Shown one piece after another: positions 8,421 to 15,545 of a stretch of DNA of 15,569 bases. This DNA is from an uncultured Vogesella sp. (GTDB lineage: Bacteria > Pseudomonadota > Gammaproteobacteria > Burkholderiales > Chromobacteriaceae): assembly GCA_946479405.1 (NCBI GenBank), contig CAMLGD010000062.1:1-15569 (forward strand). The letters run 5' to 3'. Numbering within the stretch: the first letter of the stretch is position 1; each line of letters opens with the position of its first letter. The translations under genes and the position numbers were made by a program. Under the pieces are notes generated by a model. It did no database searches, was not told the DNA's origin, and saw only the letters and a program-made list of their open reading frames with translations.

Positions 8421-8653
8421 TGTGCCAGTCTAGGCAGCCGCTTGGTGGGCGACAAGCAGAGTATTCCGGATATTTGATTTGATTACGGTTTTCGCACGTG
8501 TACTAACGAAAATTATCATTTTATGCAAATGAAATTTTACGCAAGTGGCTGTTTCCATTGTTTGATATACAAAGCGCATTAAAGAATTGTGTTTTGATAA
8601 ATTTTTGTTGTTTTTACAACGCTATGAATTTTGTCAGACAAAACGCAGCTGCA
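8421..8653. other. AT-rich intergenic region
   Basis: This gap lies between the 5' end of the solute-binding gene and the 3' end of cobQ, both on the - strand. A hand count of 8461-8640 gives about 55 G/C in 180 bases (about 31 %), far below the flanking genes. No credible gene was found in it. It holds four TTTGAT hexamers (8473, 8478, 8561, 8593), a GCAAATG/GCAAGTG near-repeat 16 bases apart (8525, 8541) and a small GTTGT-TTTT-ACAAC hairpin (8607-8620). It should contain the promoter of the solute-binding gene and any operators. Confidence 0.8.
8512..8544 (-). promoter_or_regulatory. Possible sigma-70 type promoter of the solute-binding gene
   Basis: Read on the - strand, two overlapping -10-like hexamers occur: TAAAAT (8518-8523) and GATAAT (8512-8517), each with one mismatch to TATAAT. 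The best -35 candidate is TTGCGT (8539-8544), with an unfavourable spacing of 15 or 21 bases. The position, about 120 bases before the ATG, is reasonable. AT-rich DNA throws up such matches by chance, so this is only a candidate. Confidence 0.3.
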
Positions 8654-10135
8654 TTATTGGTCACCGCTAAACCGATCGCGCTGCAGGCTGCTCAAGCGCT
8701 GGTACAGCCCGTCGCAGGTATCGGCCAGTCGTTCGATGCTGGCTTCACGCAAGGCTGCCAGATCCACGCTGTCGGCATTATCCAACCCGGCCCAGTGCAA
8801 CAAGGCAGTACCGGCGGCCGGATGATCGAATAAACCATGCAGATAACTGCCCATCACCTGGCCGTCGCTGCTGATGGCACCATCGGCAGCGCCATCGAGC
8901 ATAAATACCGGGCGTGTGCAGTCGGGGCCGTGGCTGTGGCCCATGTGGATTTCGTAGCCACTGACGGCGGCCGGGGCAAATGTGCACTGCCCCTGGCGCT
9001 GGCGCAGGGTCTTGTCGGCGGCCAGCGTGGTGTCGATGGCCAGCAGGCCCAGTCCGGCGCTGCTGCCGGCACTGCCTTCCACCCCCAGCGGGTCGTGTAT
9101 TTGCCGCCCAAGCATCTGATAGCCACCACAGATGCCCAGCAATTTGCCGCCATAGCGCAGGTGGCGCTGCAAATATTGCGGCCAACCTTGTTGTTGCAGG
9201 AAGGCCAGATCGGCACGGGTATGCTTGCTGCCCGGCAGGATCACCAGGTCCGCCGGCGGCTTGGGCGCATCCGGGCCGACAAAGTGCAGATTCACCTGCG
9301 GGTGGGCACGCAGGGCGTCGAAATCGGTGTGATTGCTGATGCGCGGCAGCACCGGCACCACGATGTCGAAACTGCCACGTTGCTGCTGTTGCTGGATGCT
9401 GTCTTCCGCATCCAGCTGCAGGCCGTGCAGATAGGGTAGTACCGCCAGTACCGGCTTGCCGGTTTGCGCCTCCAGCCAGTCGAGGCCACCTTGCAGCAGG
9501 GAAATGTCACCGCGAAAACGGTTGATCACGAAACCGACGATGCGTTGCCGCTCACTGGGCGACAGGCAAGCCAGCGTGCCGAGCAGGTGGGCGAATACAC
9601 CACCGCGGTCGATGTCGGCCACCAGAATCACCGGGCAGTCCACCGCCTCGGCAAAGCCCATATTGGCGATGTCGCGCTCGCGCAGGTTGATTTCCGCCGG
9701 ACTGCCGGCGCCTTCCACCACCACCGCGTCGTAGCCCTGCTGCAGCCGCCGGTAGGAGTCCAGCACCGCGTGCATGGCAGTGGTTTTGTACTGGTGGTAG
9801 TCACGGGCATCCATGTCGGCACGTACCCGGCCCTGGATGATGATCTGCGCGGCGGTGTCCGAGCTGGGCTTGAGCAGCACCGGGTTCATGTCGCTGTGCG
9901 GCTCGACTCCGGCGGCCAGCGCCTGCAGGGCCTGTGCCCGGCCGATTTCGCCGCCATCGGCCGTCACCGCGCTGTTGAGCGCCATATTCTGCGGCTTGAA
10001 CGGTGCCACGCGCAGGTCGCGGCGCGCCAGCAGCCGGCACAGTGCGGCCACCACGGTACTTTTGCCAGCGTCAGAGGTGCAACCTTGCACCATCAGCGTG
10101 GGCCAGGGCCAGCCGGCGGTAGTGGTGGGAGACAT
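8654..10135 (-). CDS. cobQ: Cobyric acid synthase (CobQ/CbiP)
   Basis: Glutamine-dependent amidotransferase of cobalamin synthesis. It amidates side chains b, d, e and g of adenosylcobyrinic acid a,c-diamide to give adenosylcobyric acid, using ATP. The product has 493 residues, full length. The N-terminal ATP-binding domain has the deviant P-loop [10 protein letters not shown] (18-27), [11 protein letters not shown] (45-55), [14 protein letters not shown] and [10 protein letters not shown]. The C-terminal class I glutaminase domain has [10 protein letters not shown] (334-343) with nucleophile Cys336, and [10 protein letters not shown] (429-438) with catalytic His433. A short Gln run (249-252) sits in the linker. 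The ATG has AGGA (10142-10145 on the + strand as TCCT) 6 bases upstream. No other cob gene lies in the window. Confidence 0.96.
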   Translation of the reverse strand: MSPTTTAGWPWPTLMVQGCTSDAGKSTVVAALCRLLARRDLRVAPFKPQNMALNSAVTADGGEIGRAQALQALAAGVEPHSDMNPVLLKPSSDTAAQIIIQGRVRADMDARDYHQYKTTAMHAVLDSYRRLQQGYDAVVVEGAGSPAEINLRERDIANMGFAEAVDCPVILVADIDRGGVFAHLLGTLACLSPSERQRIVGFVINRFRGDISLLQGGLDWLEAQTGKPVLAVLPYLHGLQLDAEDSIQQQQQRGSFDIVVPVLPRISNHTDFDALRAHPQVNLHFVGPDAPKPPADLVILPGSKHTRADLAFLQQQGWPQYLQRHLRYGGKLLGICGGYQMLGRQIHDPLGVEGSAGSSAGLGLLAIDTTLAADKTLRQRQGQCTFAPAAVSGYEIHMGHSHGPDCTRPVFMLDGAADGAISSDGQVMGSYLHGLFDHPAAGTALLHWAGLDNADSVDLAALREASIERLADTCDGLYQRLSSLQRDRFSGDQ

Positions 10136-10162
10136 GGGGTTTCCTGTCGAAAGCGGAGCGCG

Positions 10163-10171
10163 ATTCTAGCA
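10163..10171 (-). promoter_or_regulatory. Candidate extended -10 promoter of cobQ
   Basis: On the - strand the sequence reads TGCTAGAAT, a TGn extension directly followed by a -10 hexamer one base off TATAAT. It lies 27 bases before the cobQ ATG, leaving a short leader with the AGGA ribosome site. No good -35 is visible, as expected for an extended -10 type. The leader is too short for a cobalamin riboswitch. Confidence 0.45.
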
Positions 10172-10213
10172 GCATGACCGCACGCCGGGGGCGCCGAGTC
10201 GGGTGACTGCATT

Positions 10214-10219
10214 TACAAT
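10214..10219 (+). promoter_or_regulatory. Candidate -10 element for the DUF1887 gene
   Basis: TACAAT is one base from the TATAAT consensus and lies 24 bases before the GTG start, with the GGGAG ribosome site (10231-10235) in between. No convincing -35 is found at 16-18 bases, where the DNA is very GC-rich. If real, it would be divergent from the cobQ promoter in a 108-base gap. Confidence 0.3.
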
Positions 10220-10243
10220 GCGGCCAACCTGGGAGAAGCCGCC

Positions 10244-11362
10244 GTGCATCTGTTTTCTTTTGTCGACCGTGTGATCACCGACATCATTACCCCGGCGCTG
10301 GACCGCCGCTTTGCCGTGACGCGCGTTACCTTGTTGTGTCAGGAGGCCGAGCTGGGACTGGCCTACGATATCGCCGGCGTATGTCGTAACCAGCAGTTGC
10401 CGGTGGAAGTGGTAACCGTACCGCCGGATAGTCAGCCGCTGGCGTTGAAGCAGCGGCTGTCCGAGCTGCTGCATGGCCCGCTGTGCCTGAATCTGAGTGC
10501 GGCATCGCCGGTGCAGGCGGCGTTGGCGTTCGAGTTGGCACGGCAACGGCAGTTGCCGGTGATGGCGCTGGATCATCGGCGCGACAGCCTGATCTGGCTG
10601 TCCGGTGGCGAGCAGCAGCCGGTGCACAGTGGTGTCGATATTGCCGACGGTCTGACCCTGGAAGACTACTTTGCGCTGTACGGCTGCCGTGTGCGCGAGT
10701 CGCGCTACCGGCTGTGGCAGCGCAATCTGCAGCTGGAACAGTTGGCCGCCAGTCTGGCGCCTCGCGCTGCCAGCCATCCGCATGAGTTGTCGTTGCTCAA
10801 CCGGCTGTGCAACGAGCTGGACGCGCGCCAGTTCAGCCGGCGGCTATTGCCGCGTAGCGAGCATTTCCTGCGGCATTGGCTGCTGCAAAGCGGCATGGTG
10901 ACGTTTGACAATATCGGTCACCTGCGTTGTAACGACGCGCCGACACGGTTGTTCCTGTCCGGCGGCTGGCTGGAAATCTGGCTACTGTCGCTGATAGCGC
11001 GCATGGCGCCACACTTGCCGATCAGCGATGCTGGTGTGGGGGTGAAGGTGAGCCACCAGGGGGTGGAGAACGAATACGACGTGGCCATCCTGTGCAATAA
11101 CCAGCTGTTCTTGGTGGAGTGCAAGACCACGGCACCGGCCAGCCCGAAACAGCGCGGTGTTGGGCTGGACAACCTGTTCAAGCTGGATAGTGCCGCCCGG
11201 CTGGGCGGACTGGATGCCCAGGCAATGCTGGTCAGCCTGTACCCACCCACCGGCAGCGAACACGACCGGGCGCGGGGGCAGGGCATTGCCACCCTGGCGG
11301 GCGAGGCACTGCTGCAGGCTGACGATACGCTGCGGCGCTGGCTGCTGGGCCGGCTGGGCTAG
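10244..11362 (+). CDS. DUF1887 CARF-like/PD-(D/E)xK nuclease (Card1/Can2/VC1899-like)
   Basis: Product of 372 residues from a GTG with GGGAG 8 bases upstream (10231-10235). The architecture matches DUF1887 proteins: an N-terminal Rossmann-like CARF domain (about 1-125, with VTRVTLLCQEAELGLAYDI and LCLNLSAASPVQAALAFELA), a helical middle, and a C-terminal restriction-like nuclease. Nuclease residues visible are Glu244 (GGWLE), Asp279 (NEYDV) and Glu292-Cys-Lys294 (LVECKTT), so the PD-(D/E)xK core looks intact. In CRISPR-linked relatives such as Card1/Can2, cyclic tetra-adenylate bound to the CARF domain activates DNA and RNA cutting. Here the segment usually reading like NxTGGTK is NLSAASP (83-89), and no cas gene is nearby, so that activation is doubtful. 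The role in this bacterium is unknown. Confidence 0.85.
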   Translation: MHLFSFVDRVITDIITPALDRRFAVTRVTLLCQEAELGLAYDIAGVCRNQQLPVEVVTVPPDSQPLALKQRLSELLHGPLCLNLSAASPVQAALAFELARQRQLPVMALDHRRDSLIWLSGGEQQPVHSGVDIADGLTLEDYFALYGCRVRESRYRLWQRNLQLEQLAASLAPRAASHPHELSLLNRLCNELDARQFSRRLLPRSEHFLRHWLLQSGMVTFDNIGHLRCNDAPTRLFLSGGWLEIWLLSLIARMAPHLPISDAGVGVKVSHQGVENEYDVAILCNNQLFLVECKTTAPASPKQRGVGLDNLFKLDSAARLGGLDAQAMLVSLYPPTGSEHDRARGQGIATLAGEALLQADDTLRRWLLGRLG

Positions 11363-11468
11363 CCGTGGCAGTGCCGTGACGGCAGGTTGGCCGCGCCCGG
11401 CGGGGCATGGTGCCGGCCTGCTGATTTCTGCCTGGCATGGCCGGTGCATGGCATCATGGCGCTTACAT

Positions 11469-11481
11469 TTAGCTTGGCTAA
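11469..11481. repeat. Small inverted repeat in the 11363-11534 gap
   Basis: TTAGC-TTG-GCTAA is a perfect 5-bp inverted repeat inside the only AT-rich patch (about 11460-11506) of the gap between the DUF1887 gene and the solute-binding/GGDEF-EAL unit. It lies 54 bases before the proposed ATG and could be an operator or part of a promoter. No strong -35/-10 pair and no intrinsic terminator for the preceding gene were found. The rest of the gap is GC-rich with several repeated GCATGG words and otherwise shows nothing. Confidence 0.3.
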
Positions 11482-11534
11482 TAAATATGTCGGATACTGC
11501 CAAGTAGCCCTTGTCGACAGCGATAAAAAAACGA

Positions 11535-12521
11535 ATGCCCCCCCACACTCCTTGCCTGTATGCACGGCGCGACTGCCTGCGCGCCGTGGCGGCGACCCTG
11601 CTGGCCGCCGGTCTTGCCGGTTGCCGTCTGCCCTCTCCGCTGCTGCGGGTGGGCAGCAACGGCTGGCCCGGCTATCTGATGCTGGAACTGGCCGCCCAGA
11701 GCGGCTTCTATCCGGCCGAGCAGATTCGAATGGTGCGCTTTCCATCTGCCACCCTGGTGATGCAGGGGCTGGCCTCCGGCGTGCTGGAAGCTGCCTGCCT
11801 GACCCTGGATGAAGTGATTGCCATGCGGGCGGAGGGTGTGTCGCTGCAGGTGGTGGCGGTGCTGGATGTTTCCGCCGGTGCCGATGTGTTGCTGGTGCAG
11901 GACACGATCAGCGAACTGTCGCAGCTGGCCGGCAAGCGCATCGGTGTGGAGCAGAGCGCGGTTGGCGCGGTGATGCTGGCGGCGATACTGGGCAAGGCGC
12001 AGCTACTGTCCTCGGATGTCACAGTGGTGCCGCTACTGCTGGATCAGCACGAGAAGGCGTTTCTGACCGGCAAGGTCGATGCCATCGTCACCATGGAGCC
12101 ATTTGCTCACCGGCTGATGGCGGCGGGGGCGCGGCTGCTGTTTTCCAGCGTGGCGATTCCGGGGCGCATTCTGGATGTGCTGGCGGTGCGCAGCGAAGTC
12201 GCTGCCGCGCAGCTGGACAATCTGCGGCGCTTGCTGGCGGGGCATTTCCGGGTGCTGACGGCCTTTGATCAGCAAGACCGGCAGACGCTGGCTGGTCTGG
12301 CCGCCTTGCTGGGCGAGCAGGGCAAGGACGTCAAATCCTATTTCTGGGGGGTGAATTTTCCCGATCGTCAGGAAAACCTGGGCTGGTTCGACGGCAAGCC
12401 ACCACGGTTGCAGCAGGCTGCACGTGAGTTGCTGACGGTGATGCAGGGCGCTGGGCTGGTGCGGGCAGGGCTGACGCTGGACGACCTGCTATTGCCCGAT
12501 GCCCTACGGGAGGGCGGCTGA
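11535..12521 (+). CDS. NMT1/SsuA-type solute-binding lipoprotein
   Basis: Product of 328 residues from the ATG at 11535. The N-terminus has a basic stretch with twin arginines (ARRDCLR, 10-16), a hydrophobic core and a lipobox LAGC (27-30), so Cys30 is probably lipidated. Residue +2 is Arg, not Asp, which in E. coli would favour the outer membrane. The mature part resembles the NMT1/TauA/SsuA ABC-type binding fold: RVGSNGWPGYLMLELAAQSG, LASGVLEAACLTLDEVIA, LAGKRIGVEQSAVGAVML and GKVDAIVTMEPFA. Relatives bind nitrate, sulfonates or pyrimidine precursors; the ligand here cannot be told. A TTG at 11511 would add 8 residues; an in-frame stop lies just before it (11505). The stop overlaps the next start (TGATG), and no permease or ATPase is present, which suggests a sensing role. 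Confidence 0.85.
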   Translation: MPPHTPCLYARRDCLRAVAATLLAAGLAGCRLPSPLLRVGSNGWPGYLMLELAAQSGFYPAEQIRMVRFPSATLVMQGLASGVLEAACLTLDEVIAMRAEGVSLQVVAVLDVSAGADVLLVQDTISELSQLAGKRIGVEQSAVGAVMLAAILGKAQLLSSDVTVVPLLLDQHEKAFLTGKVDAIVTMEPFAHRLMAAGARLLFSSVAIPGRILDVLAVRSEVAAAQLDNLRRLLAGHFRVLTAFDQQDRQTLAGLAALLGEQGKDVKSYFWGVNFPDRQENLGWFDGKPPRLQQAARELLTVMQGAGLVRAGLTLDDLLLPDALREGG

Positions 12522-15364
12522 TGCGTCTGGGATCGCTCAAGAGCCAGCTGGTGCTCATCGTTGCCGTCATGGTGGTACTTACCCTGGGTGGTGCCTACCT
12601 GATAGGCGTCAGCAGCCGGCTGGATGCCGAGTTTGCCGATGCCCGCCGCGATGGGCTGCAGAACGTCTTTCGCCTGAGCCAGTACCTGCTGGCCGAAAGC
12701 GAGCTGCACCAAGAGGACATTGCCCAGGAGCTGGCGATGCTGGCGACCGATCCGCGCATCAGCCAGGTGCTGATTGCCGATCCACAAGGCATCGTGCGCC
12801 ATGCGCTGGATCGTCAGCAGCTGGGACAGGAGCTGGCGCTGCAATCGTGGTTCGATGCCTCGCTGCTGCAGTCGCTGCGTAGCAGCCGGCTGGGTGTGGT
12901 ACAGATGGATCGTCGGCAGGGCAGCGTACTGGTGGGTATTTCCTACGCGCCGCTGGAGCGTGATGTGGTGCGCAGCAAGCAGCGCGGCATCGTGCTGCTT
13001 CGTTACGACCTGAACGCCACCGCACAGCAGCTGCGCTGGCAGGTACTGCAGATGTTTGTCGTGCCGGGCGTGATGCTACTGCTGCTGGTGCTGCTATTGA
13101 GCTGGCTGGCGCAGCGCTACGTTGCCGGCCCGTTGGGGCTGTTGCGCGCCGCCACGCTGCAATATGCCAAGGATGGCACTCTGCAGCCGTTGCCGGAGGT
13201 CGGGGTGCAGGAAGTGCGCGCATTGTTCCGGGCCTTCAATACGCTGCAGCAGCACCTGCAGGATTCGCTGGGCATGCTGGAGGCACAAAAACAGGCGGCC
13301 AGCCAATTGGTGCTGGAGCGTGAGGCGCTGCTGCTGGCGGTGCCGGATTTGCTGTTCGAAATGTCGCCCGAGGGGCGCTACCTGCAAGTGTGGTCCAATA
13401 CCGCCCGCGATAGCCTGATCGCCACGCGTGGGCAGCTGCTGGGCAAGCTGGTGCATCAGGTGATGCCGCTGGATGCCGCCGATACGGTGTGCCTGGCCAT
13501 TCGTCAGGCACTGCAGCATGGCGTGTCGCGCGGCCAGCGTATCTGCCTGTATCTGGAGTGCGAGGCGCGCTGGTTCGAGCTGTCCGCCGCGCGCAAGGAT
13601 GGCCCGGATGGCAGTAGCAGCTGCATTGTGCTGTCCCATGACATTACCACCCGCAAGCATGCCGAGGATGAGCTGCAGCTGTGGGCGCAGGTGTTTGCCG
13701 CGGCACACAACGGCATTCTGGTTACCGACAGCTTCCGCAATATCGTGCAGATCAATCGCGCCTTTACCCGCATCACCGGTTATGAGCCGGAGGATATCGT
13801 TGGCCGCACGCCGGGCATCCTGTCTTCCGGCCGCCATGACGAAGGTTTCTATCGCCGCATGTGGCAGGAAATCTCCAGTCGAGGCTACTGGCAGGGGGAA
13901 ATCTGGAACCGGCGCAAGAACGGCGAGATCTTCCCGGAGTGGCAGTCGATTTCGGTGGTGCGCGGTGAGGACGGCGATGTCAGCCATTACATCAGCGTGT
14001 TCAGCGACATCAGCAGCCAGAAGGAAGCCGAGCAGTACATCCGCCGGCTGGCGTATTTCGACAGCCTGACCGGGCTACCCAACCGTGCGCTGCTGCAGGA
14101 CCATGCGGCACAGGCGCTGTCGCTGTCACGGCACGACAATACCCCGCTGGCGCTGATGTTCATCGACCTGGACCGCTTCAAGAATATCAACGACACGCTG
14201 GGGCACAGTGTTGGCGATCAGTTGCTGGTAGAGGTTGGCCGCAGACTGCTGTCGCTGCTACAGGAAAAGGACACCCTGACCCGGCTGGGGGGTGACGAGT
14301 TCATCATCCTGCTGCCGGAAACCAACGAATCGGGCGCCGGCCATCTGGCCGAAAACGTGGTGCAGGTATTGTCGGCACCGTACTACCTCAGCGGCTACGA
14401 GCTGATCAGCACGCCGTCCATCGGCATTGCCATGGCGCCGGTGGATGGCAGCACGCTGGAAGAACTGCTGCGCGCCGCCGATGCCGCCATGTACCGTGCC
14501 AAGGCCGAAGGGCGCAGCACGTTCCGCTTCTTTACCGCGCAGATGCAGCAGCGTTCGGCGGCGCGGTTGAAGCTGGAGGCCGAGCTGCGCCGCGCGCTGG
14601 ACAAGCGCGAACTGCAGCTCTACTACCAGCCGCAGTGCAATATGCAGGGCCAGCTGGTAGGAGTGGAGGCGCTGTTGCGCTGGATGCACCCCGAGCTGGG
14701 CATGATCTCGCCGGCGGAGTTCATTCCGCTGGCGGAAGAAAGCGGCCTGATCGTGCCGATCGGCATGTGGGTGCTGCAAGAGGCGATCGGCCAGATGCGC
14801 GACTGGCGCGAGCGCGGCATTCGGGTGCCGGCGGTGGCGGTCAATCTGTCCGCGCTGCAGTTCCGCCAGCCGCAATTGGTGGAGCAGGTGGCGCAGCTGC
14901 TGCACGAGGCAGCGCTGCCGGCCGGCTGTCTGGAGCTGGAGCTGACCGAAAGCGTGGTGCTGGAAGACCCGGACGATGCGCTGGGGCTGATGGAGCGGCT
15001 GCACAATCTCGGCGTGTGCCTGGCAATCGATGACTTCGGTACCGGCTATTCCTCGCTCAATTATCTGCGCCGCTTCCCGGTGGACCGGCTGAAGATCGAC
15101 CGCAGTTTCGTGCAGGATCTGGAGCAGGGGCGCGGTATTGCCATCGTGCGTGCCATTGTCAGCCTGGCCCGTTCGCTGGGCTTCGTCACCATTGCCGAGG
15201 GGGTGGAGACGACTGCGCAGCTGGATCAGTTGCGACGGCTGCACTGTGATCAGGTGCAGGGCTTCCTGTTTGCCCGGCCAATGGCGGTGGTGCCGCTTGA
15301 AGCCTGGCTGCAGCGGCACCACGTGGTCGGGCCGGATGGCGAGGGCTGGAATTTTGAAATCTGA
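12521..15364 (+). CDS. Membrane sensor PAS-PAS-GGDEF-EAL cyclic-di-GMP enzyme
   Basis: A 947-residue inner-membrane protein that should make and/or break cyclic-di-GMP. TM1 spans about 8-29. A periplasmic, cache-like sensor covers about 30-172 (ATDPRISQVLIADPQGIVRHA), TM2 about 175-196 and a HAMP-like linker about 197-250. PAS1 covers about 268-380 and PAS2 about 385-503 (ITGYEPEDIVGRTPGILSSG). The GGDEF domain (about 507-670) keeps GGDEF (590-594), but the inhibitory RxxD site reads QEKD. The EAL domain (about 690-935) keeps Glu716 in EALLRW, Asn775, Asp837-Asp838 in DDFGTGYSSL, Lys858, Glu893 and Gln913. Both activities are therefore possible. Its ATG overlaps the stop of the upstream binding lipoprotein, so the two are probably made together and work as a receptor pair. 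Confidence 0.95.
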   Translation: MRLGSLKSQLVLIVAVMVVLTLGGAYLIGVSSRLDAEFADARRDGLQNVFRLSQYLLAESELHQEDIAQELAMLATDPRISQVLIADPQGIVRHALDRQQLGQELALQSWFDASLLQSLRSSRLGVVQMDRRQGSVLVGISYAPLERDVVRSKQRGIVLLRYDLNATAQQLRWQVLQMFVVPGVMLLLLVLLLSWLAQRYVAGPLGLLRAATLQYAKDGTLQPLPEVGVQEVRALFRAFNTLQQHLQDSLGMLEAQKQAASQLVLEREALLLAVPDLLFEMSPEGRYLQVWSNTARDSLIATRGQLLGKLVHQVMPLDAADTVCLAIRQALQHGVSRGQRICLYLECEARWFELSAARKDGPDGSSSCIVLSHDITTRKHAEDELQLWAQVFAAAHNGILVTDSFRNIVQINRAFTRITGYEPEDIVGRTPGILSSGRHDEGFYRRMWQEISSRGYWQGEIWNRRKNGEIFPEWQSISVVRGEDGDVSHYISVFSDISSQKEAEQYIRRLAYFDSLTGLPNRALLQDHAAQALSLSRHDNTPLALMFIDLDRFKNINDTLGHSVGDQLLVEVGRRLLSLLQEKDTLTRLGGDEFIILLPETNESGAGHLAENVVQVLSAPYYLSGYELISTPSIGIAMAPVDGSTLEELLRAADAAMYRAKAEGRSTFRFFTAQMQQRSAARLKLEAELRRALDKRELQLYYQPQCNMQGQLVGVEALLRWMHPELGMISPAEFIPLAEESGLIVPIGMWVLQEAIGQMRDWRERGIRVPAVAVNLSALQFRQPQLVEQVAQLLHEAALPAGCLELELTESVVLEDPDDALGLMERLHNLGVCLAIDDFGTGYSSLNYLRRFPVDRLKIDRSFVQDLEQGRGIAIVRAIVSLARSLGFVTIAEGVETTAQLDQLRRLHCDQVQGFLFARPMAVVPLEAWLQRHHVVGPDGEGWNFEI

Positions 15365-15515
15365 GCCGGCGGTACTGCGGCTGCTGGCAGGGCGCTGAAT
15401 TTGGCTGCGAGGTGTATCCGGCGTGCGGCCTGACATGCGCCGCCGCACTGGTCTGGTGTCTTCGCCGGCCTTGTTATCGAGTGGCCCCGTCGGCAGGTGC
15501 AGGATACAGAGCCGC
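15365..15515. other. Non-coding gap after the GGDEF-EAL gene
   Basis: GC-rich sequence with no open frame that looks like a gene on either strand; long antisense frames here are extensions of shadows from the EAL region. No promoter or RNA gene was recognised. The next feature is the palindromic hairpin at 15516-15545. Confidence 0.6.
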
Positions 15516-15545
15516 AAACAAAAGGCCCGCCAATTGGCGGGCCTT
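15516..15545. terminator. Palindromic hairpin, probable terminator for a - strand gene beyond the edge
   Basis: Arms AAGGCCCGCC (15522-15531) and GGCGGGCCTT (15536-15545) pair perfectly around AATT, which is itself palindromic. On the + strand the tail is weak (TTGTCTCT). On the - strand the hairpin is followed by TTTTGTTT (15516-15523 read in reverse), a much better U-tract. It therefore fits best as the terminator of a convergent - strand gene starting right of the window. It could also weakly end the GGDEF-EAL transcript about 150 bases upstream. Confidence 0.75.

Noticed and set aside
8505..8525. Fur-box-like AT-rich sequence upstream of the solute-binding gene
   Set aside because: One ATGATAAT unit matches, but the required inverted partner half is missing; chance is likely in AT-rich DNA.
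8607..8620. GTTGT-TTTT-ACAAC hairpin as a cobQ terminator
   Set aside because: Only a 5-bp AT-rich stem, and on the - strand it is followed by A residues rather than T residues.
8558..8833. 91-codon + strand frame starting in the AT-rich gap
   Set aside because: Two thirds of it is antisense to the cobQ 3' end, it has no ribosome site and no recognisable protein signature.
9464..10177. 237-codon + strand frame over cobQ
   Set aside because: cobQ on the - strand has all its catalytic motifs; the + frame has no motif and mirror-type composition.
10136..10243. Cobalamin riboswitch upstream of cobQ
   Set aside because: The whole gap is 108 bases, too short for one, and no B12-box-like conserved sequence is seen.
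10100..11534. CRISPR array or cas genes near the DUF1887 nuclease
   Set aside because: No regularly spaced direct repeats and no Cas-like protein on either side.
14258..15517. 419-codon open frame on the - strand opposite the GGDEF-EAL region
   Set aside because: A mirror frame of a clear GGDEF-EAL domain pair with no recognisable motif; skewed His/Gln/Arg composition.
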